Positions 16,569 through 27,648 are shown, counted from the stretch's first letter. The stretch is DNA of 39,228 nucleotides from Spirobacillus cienkowskii (GCA_003339605.1 QOVW01000079.1:1-39228), one strand, 5' to 3'. A program made the numbers and translations. The notes: generated by a model not told the origin, from the sequence alone.

Positions 16569-19067
16569 TCACTCAATTTCGTCACTAGATTCTATATGCG
16601 TTACAGGGGTGTCATCAAATTCACTAGGCATCGAGACAGATACAATTTTTTCATCATCAAGAATTCGCATTAAACAAACCCCTTGAGTGACTCTTCCCAT
16701 AACACGTAAAGAATCAATTGAAATTCTAAGAACTCGTCCTGTATTTGTTGTCAGCATAATATCTGTGCCAGCAGCAACAGACATCATACTAATCACTTTG
16801 CCATTTCTTTCGCTTATTTTTATGGTTTTAACACCCTTAGCTCCACGACTTGTCTTTCTATATTCATCTAGTTTGCTTCTTTTTCCATAACCATTTTCAG
16901 TCACAACCAACAAGCTTTCTTGAGCACGGCTGGCTTCTAATGGCTGATTTTTTACAACCTCAGCAGTAACAACATAGTCTTTTTCTTCTTCATCAAGAGT
17001 AATTCCCTTAACGCCTTTTGCCGTTCTGCCCATGCAACGCACATCTTCTTCATCAAAACGAATTGCTTTACCATTAGCAGTTGCAATGATGATTTCATCT
17101 TTTCCAGAAGTTATTTTAACAGAAACTAATGTGTCTCCATCTTCAAGAGTCACAGCTCTTAAACCACCAGAACGAATGTTGGCAAAAGAAGTCAAATCAG
17201 TTTTCTTTATAGTACCTTGCTTAGTCACCATAAGTATTTGATTGTTTTCTATAAACTCTTTTACTGGCAACATTGCTGTAATCTGCTCGTTGCTAGACAT
17301 TGTTAAAATTTGATTCAGAGACTTTCCTCTGGCAGTAGCTGAAGATTCTGGTAATTCGTATACTTTAAAGCTATAAACTTTACCTAAATTCGAAAACATC
17401 AAAACATAATCATGCGTATGGGCATGGAAAGTAAATCTCACTACATCATTTTCTTTTAATGCGGCACCAGTTTTGCCTTTACCAGCTCTATTTTGAGTTT
17501 TAAATTCGTCTAAATTTACTCTTTTAATATAACCAGTACTAGAAAAAGTAACAAAAACATCTGCTGGAGGAATTAAACTTGCAATATCAACTTCTCCTGC
17601 ATCGACAACGATTTCTGTTCTTCTTTTATCGCCATGAGTATTTTTTAACTGAATAAATTCTTCTTTAACAATCGCTCGAACCCTTTCAGGCTTTTGTAAG
17701 ATATCTTTTAAATCATTTATTATTAAAACAGTTTGATTATGCTCTGCGAGTATTTTGTCACGCTCTAATCCTGTTAATTGTGCTAAGCGCATATCTAAAA
17801 TAGCGCCAACTTGTTTTTCTGAAAGTGAATATGCTGAAACAAGTTTTTCTTTAGCATCATCACGACTTTCGGCACCACGAATCACTGCAACAACTTTATC
17901 TATGTTATCAACTGCTATTTTTAAACCTTCAAGAATATGCAAACGGTCTTCAGCTTTGCGTAGTCGATACGTTGTGCGACGAGTCACGACTTCGAGTCGG
18001 TGATCAAGAAAATATCCCAAAGCTTCTCTTAGGTTAAGTAATCTTGGAACACCTCTGACTATGCAAACCATGTTTACGCCAAATGTATCTTGGAGTCTTG
18101 TCCGCTTATACAAGTGGTTTAATATCACTTCTGCGTTGTCACCTTTTTTAACTTCGATAACAACCCGAATACCTTCTTTATTACTCTCATCTCTAATGTC
18201 AGATATTCCAGAAATTTCTTCTTCTTTTACAAGTTCCGCAATTTTTTCTATCCAAGTTAACTTATTAACCTGAAAAGGAAGTTCAGTCACAACAATTTGC
18301 TCTCGGCCTCCTTTTATTGTCTCAACAAAAGCTTTGCCACGTACAACTATACTTCCGCGGCCAGTACGATAAGCGTCTTGAATACCTTTTAAACCACATA
18401 TCATCCCATAAGTTGGAAAATCTGGGCCTTTAACAAAATGCATTAATTGATCGACTGTAACTTTATCTTTTTCGAGCAAATACAGAAGTGCATCCAAAAC
18501 TTCAGTTAAATTATGTGGAGGAATATTTGTTGCCATTCCAACCGCTATACCACTTTGACCATTAATCAAAAGCTGTGGAAGAACAGTTGGTAGGACTAAG
18601 GGTTGCATTTCGCTGTTATCATAGTTTGGCCCAAAATCGACAGTATCTTCTTCGATAGTATCCATTAGAGATTCAGAAATTTTTGCTAAACGAATTTCTG
18701 TATAACGCATTGCAGCAGCAGAATCGCCATCAATAGAACCAAAGTTCCCCTGACCATCAATTAATGGATAACGCATCGAAAAATCTTGCGCTAAACGAAC
18801 CAATGCACCATAAACTGCGCTATCACCATGTGGATGGTATTTACCCAGCACATCACCTACAATACGAGCAGATTTTTTAAAAGGTTTGTTAAATAAGTTA
18901 TTTTGTTCATACATTGCATACAAAATACGCCTATGAACAGGTTTCATACCATCACGAACATCTGGTAATGCACGACTTATAATTACGCTCATGGCATAAT
19001 CGAGGTATGCATTTTTCATTTCATCATTAATATTAGCAGAAATAACACCTAGTTTTTCTTGTGACAT
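16569..19067 (-). CDS. gyrA: DNA gyrase subunit A
   Basis: With GyrB it introduces negative supercoils. The catalytic tyrosine is Y122 in [10 protein letters not shown], and the winged-helix region [15 protein letters not shown] is intact. The C-terminal beta-pinwheel carries a GyrA-box-like QNRAGKG (canonical Q-K/R-R-G-G-K/R-G), which separates it from ParC, together with blades such as [12 protein letters not shown]. At 832 residues the length is normal. In the quinolone-determining region Ser83 is present, but the position equivalent to E. coli Asp87 is Gly. It starts 30 bp after gyrB and its stop overlaps a possible GTG start of the next gene. Confidence 0.96.
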   Translation of the reverse strand: MSQEKLGVISANINDEMKNAYLDYAMSVIISRALPDVRDGMKPVHRRILYAMYEQNNLFNKPFKKSARIVGDVLGKYHPHGDSAVYGALVRLAQDFSMRYPLIDGQGNFGSIDGDSAAAMRYTEIRLAKISESLMDTIEEDTVDFGPNYDNSEMQPLVLPTVLPQLLINGQSGIAVGMATNIPPHNLTEVLDALLYLLEKDKVTVDQLMHFVKGPDFPTYGMICGLKGIQDAYRTGRGSIVVRGKAFVETIKGGREQIVVTELPFQVNKLTWIEKIAELVKEEEISGISDIRDESNKEGIRVVIEVKKGDNAEVILNHLYKRTRLQDTFGVNMVCIVRGVPRLLNLREALGYFLDHRLEVVTRRTTYRLRKAEDRLHILEGLKIAVDNIDKVVAVIRGAESRDDAKEKLVSAYSLSEKQVGAILDMRLAQLTGLERDKILAEHNQTVLIINDLKDILQKPERVRAIVKEEFIQLKNTHGDKRRTEIVVDAGEVDIASLIPPADVFVTFSSTGYIKRVNLDEFKTQNRAGKGKTGAALKENDVVRFTFHAHTHDYVLMFSNLGKVYSFKVYELPESSATARGKSLNQILTMSSNEQITAMLPVKEFIENNQILMVTKQGTIKKTDLTSFANIRSGGLRAVTLEDGDTLVSVKITSGKDEIIIATANGKAIRFDEEDVRCMGRTAKGVKGITLDEEEKDYVVTAEVVKNQPLEASRAQESLLVVTENGYGKRSKLDEYRKTSRGAKGVKTIKISERNGKVISMMSVAAGTDIMLTTNTGRVLRISIDSLRVMGRVTQGVCLMRILDDEKIVSVSMPSEFDDTPVTHIESSDEIE

Positions 19068-19097
19068 AATATTTTTTCCAAACTTTTGTTACTATAA

Positions 19098-21587
<2,490 letters not shown>

Positions 21588-22772
21588 TTAAAACCTGGCT
21601 GGTACAAGCAGGTAAAACACATCTAGCCCTATTTCGTTTTCGCCTGTTATTTTAACAGGTCGTGTCGTATTTTCCCAAGCAAACTGTACCCTAGAACCAG
21701 TCAAAACTCCTAAAATACCCATAATCAAAGAACCATTATAATTGACTTCAAAAGGAGACTGTACAGAAATATTAAGTTCTATAACCTCTTCGCCCTCTTT
21801 TTGACCAGGGGTACAACTTGCCATAGTAAGCAAAGAATTTTCAAACAAAAGTATCATGACTTTGTTTTTATCTGCAAACAATAAGGAACGCCTTACGCTA
21901 TCTTGGATTGCTTTTAAATCCAACTGAACTTCTGTGTTAATTTTTTGAGGAATAGCTGATTCATATGGAGGATATTGGCCTGCAATACACTTCGCAAGCA
22001 TTGTGTATTCATCTGCTTCAACAGAGAAAAAAAGCTCTTTTTCATGCCATTTAAGACAAAATTCTTTTTCTGGTGCAGCAGAAGAGACTCTTTTTAACTC
22101 TTCTAAAGCTTTTCTTGGAATCAAAATACGACTTGTATCAAGGCTCTCTATTTTTATTCCTTCGCTTAATGTGGACTTGGCTAAGCGTAACGCGTCACTT
22201 GCAACAGCATTAAGAGTTGGTTTGTTATTTGTGGCTTGTTCAGCCCAAATTAAGGCTCCATTTGCATAAAATCGATTGTCATCAACAGAAACAAAATCTT
22301 TAAAGCTGGAAACCCAGTTTTCAATGTGATTACCTTTAATTGTTATCATTGTTCCAGGATCAGGAATGTCAATGCGACTTTGAGATTGATCGTGTATGAG
22401 CTGGATTTTAGCTGAGCTTCTTCCGCATTTTAAACTAATACGAGTTGGAAACTCTGTTTTCAAAATAACCTTGTTTGAGGGTAGTTGCTTTACATAATCA
22501 GAAAGCTGTTTTCCTGAAACTTTTATAATTCCTTGTCCAGAATAAGATGCTGCAATTTCACATTTAATGGCTAGATTATGACTAATCGAAGATATGACGA
22601 CTTGTTTTCCATCTATGAAAGATAATTGTACCCAACCAATGTCTGGGTCAATTTGTGCTGCGCTTACAGAGAGTAAAGCGCTTGCTAGTTTATCTCTTTC
22701 AAATTCTGCAAAAATATCGCAGTGAGTATTTTGGACGTCGGATGAAAAAAAACATTTGCTCTTTTTAAACAT
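21588..22772 (-). CDS. dnaN: DNA polymerase III beta subunit (sliding clamp)
   Basis: The ring-shaped clamp tethers DNA polymerase to template. Three clamp domains are recognisable: about 20-145 (FERDKLASALLSVSAAQI), 150-270 (LIWAEQATNNKPTLNAVASDALRLA) and 275-394 (IPRKALEELKRV through LDVFYLLVPARF). At 394 residues it is roughly 25 longer than typical, mostly from a Cys/His-containing N-terminal stretch before the conserved FERDKL. AAAGGTGG lies just before the ATG and supports this start. It is the first gene of dnaN-gyrB-gyrA and is transcribed away from the origin. Confidence 0.94.
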   Translation of the reverse strand: MFKKSKCFFSSDVQNTHCDIFAEFERDKLASALLSVSAAQIDPDIGWVQLSFIDGKQVVISSISHNLAIKCEIAASYSGQGIIKVSGKQLSDYVKQLPSNKVILKTEFPTRISLKCGRSSAKIQLIHDQSQSRIDIPDPGTMITIKGNHIENWVSSFKDFVSVDDNRFYANGALIWAEQATNNKPTLNAVASDALRLAKSTLSEGIKIESLDTSRILIPRKALEELKRVSSAAPEKEFCLKWHEKELFFSVEADEYTMLAKCIAGQYPPYESAIPQKINTEVQLDLKAIQDSVRRSLLFADKNKVMILLFENSLLTMASCTPGQKEGEEVIELNISVQSPFEVNYNGSLIMGILGVLTGSRVQFAWENTTRPVKITGENEIGLDVFYLLVPARF

Positions 22773-22860
22773 ATGTCCACCTTTAAAAAAATTTACCTAT
22801 GCAACTGTCTGCTTAACCTATTGTCTAATGCACTTCAAGCAAGAGTTTGGAAGCCCCTTC

Positions 22861-22919
22861 TTCTTATACACTATAAAATTTAAAAATCTTTATTTTGTTA
22901 GTAGTAGTAGGTGAAGCGG
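22861..22919 (+). other. Predicted DNA-unwinding element with DnaA-trio
   Basis: Bases 22861-22898 are about 87% A+T. Four consecutive TAG triplets follow (22899-22910), then the GC-richer GTGAAGCGG and, five bases later, the first DnaA box. This order and polarity match the basal unwinding system described for Bacillus subtilis, where 3'-(G/A)A(T/A)-5' trios guide DnaA onto one strand. The match is to a published architecture; activity here is inferred. Confidence 0.7.
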
Positions 22920-22924
22920 TTTTA

Positions 22925-23053
22925 TGTGGATAACTTGTCTCGCGGTAAATTTAACTTTATGTTATTAAAGAATAACTTTGTCTAAAAACAGGGTTTTTTT
23001 ATGTGGATAAGTATGTGGATAACATGTGGATAACCCCAAAATCGTGTGGATAA
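22925..23053 (-). repeat. DnaA box array, left group (five boxes)
   Basis: TGTGGATAA (TTATCCACA on the minus strand) occurs at 22925-22933, 23002-23010, 23014-23022, 23025-23033 and 23045-23053. Boxes two to four are 12 and 11 bases apart, about one helical turn, so DnaA protomers would bind on one face. The first box stands alone beside the TAG repeats and is the likely anchor for strand opening. Confidence 0.93.
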
Positions 23054-23080
23054 GTCACCGTCTTTTTTTTAGGCAAAAAG

Positions 23081-23123
23081 TTATCCACATACTTATCCAC
23101 ACGTTATCCACACGTTATCCACA
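23081..23123 (+). repeat. DnaA box array, central inverted group (four boxes)
   Basis: TTATCCACA occurs at 23081-23089, 23093-23101, 23104-23112 and 23115-23123, opposite in orientation to the left group. Start-to-start spacing is 12, 11 and 11 bases. It partly mirrors the left group's 12, 11, 20, so the two groups face each other across 27 bp. Confidence 0.93.
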
Positions 23124-23165
23124 TAGTCTCAATCCAATTTTTTTGACTTTGTGGTTATGTGAATA

Positions 23166-23288
23166 TGTGGATAACTTTGCATTTTGATGTGGATAACTTT
23201 TTTTTAAAATCTTGAAAATCGTTCTAAAATATGGAAAAAAATGACTTGTTGAGGGTGACCAATGTCTATGTGGATAACGTGTGGATAA
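23166..23288 (-). repeat. DnaA box array, right group (four boxes)
   Basis: TGTGGATAA occurs at 23166-23174, 23188-23196, 23269-23277 and 23280-23288. Spacings of 22 and 11 bases are again near multiples of a helical turn. An AT-rich block separates the two pairs, and the last pair ends 42 bp before the tsaC start. Confidence 0.92.
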
Positions 23289-23330
23289 GTCTGTTAAGAA
23301 CTCGTAATGAATTAAAAAATGGGGTAGCTT

Positions 23331-24407
23331 GTGGCAATAATTGTAAGTTTGACTGATCAATCACTTGAGCGTTGTGCAAAAGCCTTGAAAGAAGGAAATT
23401 TGGTTGCCTTCCCAACAGAAACTGTTTACGGCCTAGGCGGCAATGCTTTAGATAAAAACGCTCTTGAAAAAATTTTTCTTGCAAAGGGTCGGCCAAAGTC
23501 AGATCCTCTTATTGTTCATGTAAGCTCTTTGTCTCAGGTTGAAAGTTTAACAGATATGACCTCATTTCAAAGACAATGTTTTGACATAATTGGAAGCGAA
23601 TATTGGCCTGGACCATTAACTCTTATTTTAAAAGCTTCGCATTTAGTACCTAGTCTCGTTACAGCAGGAAAAGATTCGGTCGCGATTCGAATTCCTTCGG
23701 GAAAGACTGCGCAAAAACTGCTAAAGTTAGTAAATATACCCATTGCGGCTCCAAGTGCTAATTCGTTTGGTCATGTTAGTCCAACTCATGCTCAGCATGT
23801 TGCTGCTGATCTTGGTCATATTCAAGATCTAATTGTTCTTGATGATGGTTTAATGTGTGATATCGGAATTGAATCAACTATTTTAAAAATTACTGAAGAC
23901 AATGAAATTTTACTTTTAAGACCAGGAGCAATTAGTTCTTTACAAATTACGAAGACACTAAAAGCAAAAGGGATAAATGTTGAAGTAAAAGTTATTAAAA
24001 AAGTTTATGATAATAAAATGGATAATCATTTAATGGATTCACCTGGGCAATTGCTCACCCATTATTCTCCTTTGATTGAGTCATTTATTTTATTAGATAG
24101 CGATGAAGAGAAATTAAAATATGAAGAATTTTTAAGTCATTATTTATCAAAATCTGTTTTGATTGATTTTTATGCAAAAAATAAAAATTTAAAAACGCAG
24201 AGTTTAAAATATTTTGATTTATCAGTGTCAGGTAGTTTTTTAGAAGCGAGTAGAAACTTGTTTAATTATTTAAGACAAGCTGAAAGCACAGAAAATGCGC
24301 AATTTATTTTGCTGCCAAATTTAAATCAAACAAACATAGAAAACATTGATGCTATTTTTGATAGAATATATAGGGCTGCATCTGGAAAGTACGTAAAAAT
24401 TATTTAA
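23331..24407 (+). CDS. tsaC: L-threonylcarbamoyladenylate synthase, Sua5 type
   Basis: It makes threonylcarbamoyl-AMP from threonine, bicarbonate and ATP for t6A37 modification of ANN-reading tRNAs. The YrdC domain covers about residues 8-200: FPTETVYGLGGNALD, IFLAKGRPKSDPLIVHV, SVAIRIPS and PIAAPSANSFGHVSPT. SPGQLLTHYSP then opens the Sua5 C-terminal domain (about 225-358), which makes this the long form rather than short TsaC. The GTG start at 23331 is adopted because the nearest upstream ATG is followed at once by TAG. It converges on dnaA with a four-base overlap of the stop codons. Confidence 0.93.
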   Translation: MAIIVSLTDQSLERCAKALKEGNLVAFPTETVYGLGGNALDKNALEKIFLAKGRPKSDPLIVHVSSLSQVESLTDMTSFQRQCFDIIGSEYWPGPLTLILKASHLVPSLVTAGKDSVAIRIPSGKTAQKLLKLVNIPIAAPSANSFGHVSPTHAQHVAADLGHIQDLIVLDDGLMCDIGIESTILKITEDNEILLLRPGAISSLQITKTLKAKGINVEVKVIKKVYDNKMDNHLMDSPGQLLTHYSPLIESFILLDSDEEKLKYEEFLSHYLSKSVLIDFYAKNKNLKTQSLKYFDLSVSGSFLEASRNLFNYLRQAESTENAQFILLPNLNQTNIENIDAIFDRIYRAASGKYVKII

Positions 24408-25897
24408 TTCGATTGCATTAATTGATCTATTTTTCTTTTTATTTGAATAAAATTGCCTCTAAATTCATCATCTTTTTCTAATAATTCTTTTACCTTTGAC
24501 ATTGCGTGTAAAACTGTGGTGTGGTCTTTTTTTCCAAATGCATTTGCGATAGCTACAATTTGAAGACCAATAATTTCTTTAGAAAGATACATGGCAATGT
24601 GGCGAGCAATAACAAACTTTTGTTGACGACTTTGTCCCATCAAATCAGACATTTTTATTTGAAAATGATTAGATACAACTTTTTGAATTGCGGTTGTATC
24701 AATTGTTGACTCAAGATTTACGATTGGAAAACGTCGTTTTAATATTGTTGTTACAGAATCAAGAGTAGGACTTCTTCCTGTCATATGTTGGTTCATAAGT
24801 AGATCTTTTAGCAAGCCTTGAATTTCTCTAACATTTGTTTTTGCATGTGTTGCAATAAGAAACGAAATTTCTTGGTTTATTTTTAAACCTATTAAATTTG
24901 CTTTTGTTTCAATAATTGCAACACGATCTTCAAAACCTGGTGGCTCAATATCTACAAGCAAACCTTGAAGAAACCTGCTTTTTAGACGTTCTTCTATATT
25001 TGGAATATCTTTAGGAAATTTGTCACTAGTAATGACAATTTGTTTCCTTTTTTGATATAGCTCATTAAATGTGTGGAAAAACTCAATTTGACATGCATCC
25101 TTTTTTTCAAGAAATTGAATATCATCAACCAATAAAACGTCACAAGCACTGTATTTAGAACGTACTTCATCCATTTTTCCGACACGAATTCCTCGATGAA
25201 TCACATCGTTTACAAAATCTTCGCTCGTTATATATAAAATTTTAGCGTCAGGAATTTTATGCATAATTTCATTGCCAACCGAATGCAGCAAGTGTGTTTT
25301 TCCAAGCCCTGTTGCTCCATATATAAAAAGTGGGTTTGACAAGTTACCAGGATTTTTAGCAACAGCTTCGCACGCAGAATAAGCAACGAGGTTACTTTCA
25401 CATCGAATAAATGTACTAAAATTTTGAGAGGCATCTAACGTTCTAGGTTTTTCTGAGGTTGTTAAATTTGCAGCATTTTCAGTAGTATTGTCTTGGTTTT
25501 TAACAACATCATTGTTTATTTTTGTTTTAATTCTTTTCTTTTTTTCTAAAAAAACATCTTTATTTTCTGGAAAAAGAGTGAGCTGATTATCCATTTTAGA
25601 GTTTTCATTTACCAATTCATTCGAGTCATCACTTAAGTCTTTTGATGTTTCAATTTTAAAGGTGTAGTTATTGCCCCAACACTCTTTTGCTATTTTTTCG
25701 ATTTCGTCTTTTTTAGCTAAAATAATTTGATCTCTGTAAAATGGTTCAGAACAATATGAAGTAATTGTATTCCCTTCCACTTTAACAGGCGTCACAAGTT
25801 TAGTTATTTTAGTGGCGGTATGCTTTGAAAGCCCTAATTCTATTAACCGAGCCCGAAGCTTTTCTGAAAAAATAATATTGGATTCTTTGCCTAACAT
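24404..25897 (-). CDS. dnaA: Chromosomal replication initiator DnaA
   Basis: DnaA binds the TTATCCACA boxes nearby and opens the origin. Domain I (about 1-85) is divergent, and domain II (85-155) is a charged linker. Domain III holds the Walker A GATGLGKT (194-201), Walker B VLLVDD (254-259) and the RLKSRFLQGL sensor/arginine-finger region. Domain IV has the box-recognition signature FGKKDHTTVLHA (454-465). At 497 residues it is somewhat longer than typical because of the linker. It is separated from the box cluster by tsaC, and I saw no perfect DnaA box in its own 122-bp upstream region. Confidence 0.97.
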   Translation of the reverse strand: MLGKESNIIFSEKLRARLIELGLSKHTATKITKLVTPVKVEGNTITSYCSEPFYRDQIILAKKDEIEKIAKECWGNNYTFKIETSKDLSDDSNELVNENSKMDNQLTLFPENKDVFLEKKKRIKTKINNDVVKNQDNTTENAANLTTSEKPRTLDASQNFSTFIRCESNLVAYSACEAVAKNPGNLSNPLFIYGATGLGKTHLLHSVGNEIMHKIPDAKILYITSEDFVNDVIHRGIRVGKMDEVRSKYSACDVLLVDDIQFLEKKDACQIEFFHTFNELYQKRKQIVITSDKFPKDIPNIEERLKSRFLQGLLVDIEPPGFEDRVAIIETKANLIGLKINQEISFLIATHAKTNVREIQGLLKDLLMNQHMTGRSPTLDSVTTILKRRFPIVNLESTIDTTAIQKVVSNHFQIKMSDLMGQSRQQKFVIARHIAMYLSKEIIGLQIVAIANAFGKKDHTTVLHAMSKVKELLEKDDEFRGNFIQIKRKIDQLMQSN

Positions 25898-25946
25898 AGA
25901 ATAAACCCCATTTTAGATTTCAGAGTCATGTAGACTCGAACCCTAC

Positions 25947-25955
25947 TGGTATACT
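25947..25955 (+). promoter_or_regulatory. Candidate extended -10 promoter for the F0 genes
   Basis: TGGTATACT is an extended -10 element (TG-n-TATACT) 65 bases before the first small membrane gene. No good -35 was seen, which extended -10 promoters can do without. The same 122-bp gap must also hold the divergent dnaA promoter. Confidence 0.4.
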
Positions 25956-26019
25956 ATGCGATTGTTGCTAGGCAAGGAGCTAAGGTCAAGTCGTTGCTCT
26001 TAAAAATTGGGTAAATCAA

Positions 26020-26265
26020 ATGAAACAAGATCTTACAACTTTACTTATTTTAATAAGCCAAATTATATCGACTGGTTTTCTAATACTTTTTATCTGGCTT
26101 TTGGATGAGTTTGAAGTTGGCAAGGCCTTTTATAGAGATTTTTGGATAGATTCTATAGTCTTGAAACTGTTATTCTCTTTATCGATTTTGTTCTTGGCTG
26201 GTTTTATGATTTTAAAAACATTGAAGCGACTGAAATCTGATAAAAAGGATAATGATATTGAGTAA
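26020..26265 (+). CDS. Small two-helix membrane protein, AtpZ-like by position
   Basis: The 81-residue protein has two membrane helices, about 5-27 and 48-66, separated by a short polar loop (DEFEVGKAFYRD) and followed by a basic tail (KTLKRLKSDKK). This topology and its place directly upstream of another small membrane gene and atpB fit AtpZ/AtpI-type assembly or magnesium-handling proteins encoded at the head of atp operons. Sequence similarity is too weak to assign by eye, so the call rests mainly on context. Its end overlaps the next ORF by 14 bases. Confidence 0.55.
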   Translation: MKQDLTTLLILISQIISTGFLILFIWLLDEFEVGKAFYRDFWIDSIVLKLLFSLSILFLAGFMILKTLKRLKSDKKDNDIE

Positions 26266-26533
26266 TTATGAGTTGAGCCTAATAACAACCTGTTTAGCAG
26301 CTGTCTTAATTAGCTCTGGAGTTTTTTTTAGGGTTTACAGCACTTTAAAAAAAACAAGCATAGTTATAAAAATAATAGCGATTTTTTTTAAAATTTCTGG
26401 TTTTATCATTTTGGCTTACTGGGTTTATGTATCTCAGAGAGACGAACTGATTACATACATTGGAGTTTTTGTGGCTACTTATTTTGTGAGCTTTTTGCTC
26501 TATCTACTTGCCAGAAAGGCCTCAGTAAGGTAA
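26252..26533 (+). CDS. Small membrane protein, ATP synthase subunit I-like
   Basis: The 93 residues hold three hydrophobic segments (about 8-26, 38-58 and 66-87) with basic residues between the first two. ATP synthase subunit I (AtpI) is a small, poorly conserved membrane protein encoded just before atpB, where this gene lies (26 bp gap). The overlap with the previous gene suggests coupled translation. The name is an inference from topology and location; no diagnostic motif is visible. Confidence 0.55.
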   Translation: MILSNYELSLITTCLAAVLISSGVFFRVYSTLKKTSIVIKIIAIFFKISGFIILAYWVYVSQRDELITYIGVFVATYFVSFLLYLLARKASVR

Positions 26534-26559
26534 TTGGCTTTTGTTTGCTTTGATATTTT

Positions 26560-27441
26560 ATGAAGGGATTCTTCAATAGTATTATGAAACGTAAAATTAT
26601 TCATATGTTTGCTTTTTTATTGCTTGGGCGGTTTTCTGTTGCTCATGCTGATTCCTCGGGAGTGCAAGTAGTGAATTGGTACCATGAAATATTAGAAAAA
26701 GTTATTCTATTTTTTAATCCAAATATGTCACTTGCCATTGCAAACGTAAAAGCTGAGCAATGGTCGCCGGTTTTTGCATCAGCATTTGCGGTCTTGTTGT
26801 TGGCAGCAATAGCGAGTTTGTCTGGTTTTGCTAAAATGAAGCCAGAAAAAATGTCGGATGAAGAAATTCTACCACCTAAAAAATTTGGGTTTGTAGCTTT
26901 TATTGAGCTGTGTTGGTCTGTGGTGTCTTCAACCCTGGAATCAACAATAGGTGAAAAAAATTGGATGCGGTTTGCTGGAGTTCTAGGTGGTACTTTTTTT
27001 GTACTGATCGTTTGTAATTTATCAGGTGTTTTACCTGGATTTTCTCCTGCAACTTCTAGCATGTCTTTTACTTTTGCCGCTGCAATCGCAATTTTTATTT
27101 ATTTTAACTACTATGGTTTAAAAGAATCTGGGTTTGATTACATAAAACATTTGGCAGGCCCTATTTTATGGATGGCTCCTTTAATGTTTGTGATTGAGTT
27201 TATCAGTTTGTTATCTAGACCTGTTTCATTATCTTTACGTATTTTTGGAAATATATCAGGAGATCACTTTGTATTTTCAATATTTTCAGGATTAATGAAA
27301 GATTTGTATATTCCATTTATTCCCATTCCTGCAATATTTTTAGGTTTTGGAACTTTTGTTGCTTGTTTACAGGCTTTTATCTTTATGACTTTAAGTGCTG
27401 TTTATATAAAACTAGCGCTAGAGTCTAAAGAAAGTCATTAA
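26560..27441 (+). CDS. atpB: F-type ATP synthase F0 subunit a
   Basis: Subunit a forms the two proton half-channels next to the c-ring. The essential arginine lies in SLSLRIFGNISGDHF. Other hallmarks are FFVLIVCNLSGVLPGFSPATSSMSFTFA (split around residue 150) and the C-terminal FLGFGTFVACLQAFIFMTLSAVYI. Five to six membrane helices are visible in 293 residues. The N-terminus includes a hydrophobic stretch ending FSVAHA that looks like a signal peptide. An internal ATG at 26584 (MKRKIIHMFAFLL) is a plausible alternative start. No subunit b, delta, alpha, gamma, beta or epsilon genes follow, so the F1 sector is elsewhere. Confidence 0.93.
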   Translation: MKGFFNSIMKRKIIHMFAFLLLGRFSVAHADSSGVQVVNWYHEILEKVILFFNPNMSLAIANVKAEQWSPVFASAFAVLLLAAIASLSGFAKMKPEKMSDEEILPPKKFGFVAFIELCWSVVSSTLESTIGEKNWMRFAGVLGGTFFVLIVCNLSGVLPGFSPATSSMSFTFAAAIAIFIYFNYYGLKESGFDYIKHLAGPILWMAPLMFVIEFISLLSRPVSLSLRIFGNISGDHFVFSIFSGLMKDLYIPFIPIPAIFLGFGTFVACLQAFIFMTLSAVYIKLALESKESH

Positions 27442-27515
27442 AAAATTTTTTAAAGACTTTTTTAAAATGACTTAACTTTTATTCCATTTATGTTAGGAAA
27501 TTTAAAAATGTCTTT

Positions 27516-27560
27516 ATCCTTTAAGTTTAAATTTAAAGGATGGGCTTTTTAAAAAAGCTC
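27516..27560. other. Two adjacent hairpins in the atpB-atpE gap
   Basis: ATCCTTTAA (27516-27524) pairs with TTAAAGGAT (27533-27541). Immediately after, GGGCTTTTT (27542-27550) can pair with AAAAAAGCTC (27551-27560) if a small loop opens. They lie in an unusually long 207-bp gap between two genes normally expressed at different ratios. RNA processing, attenuation or mRNA stabilisation are possibilities; none is shown. Confidence 0.4.
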
Positions 27561-27648
27561 TGCTACACGAGAACTGGTATTCTGCGTGAGCACAAAATAA
27601 GAATGGAAACGAGTTTTTTGTTGTATTTTAATACTAGGAGTTTTTATT

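Larger units (their letters stand above)
22861..23288. other. oriC: Chromosomal replication origin (oriC)
   Basis: This gene-free stretch between dnaN and tsaC holds thirteen exact copies of TTATCCACA in either orientation, AT-rich segments and a TAG trinucleotide run. Nine-base perfect matches would be expected far less than once by chance in this length. The neighbours dnaN, gyrB, gyrA and dnaA are classic origin-proximal genes. The order is an AT-rich segment (22861-22898), TAG x4 (22899-22910), a GC-richer link (22911-22919), then boxes in three groups. This supports a bacterial origin with its unwinding site next to dnaN. The rest of the 22773-23330 gap is the dnaN leader and a second AT-rich stretch (about 23195-23245). 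Confidence 0.93.

Noticed and set aside
22899-22910. TAG repeat considered as a simple microsatellite
   Set aside because: Its fixed position between AT-rich DNA and the first DnaA box fits the DnaA-trio better than a random repeat.
22925-23288. Clustered 9-base repeats considered as CRISPR-like or iteron plasmid repeats
   Set aside because: The unit is exactly the DnaA box, both orientations occur, spacers are not uniform, and neighbours are chromosomal replication genes with no cas or rep gene.
23115-23360. Minus-strand open frame across the DnaA boxes
   Set aside because: Its codons are largely the repeated box sequence, and it runs over the origin and the tsaC start; not a gene.
25930-25946. 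A 17-base sequence that folds like a tRNA T arm, upstream of dnaA
   Set aside because: No matching acceptor, D or anticodon arm is present and no CCA follows. It may be a tRNA remnant or chance; not supported as a gene.
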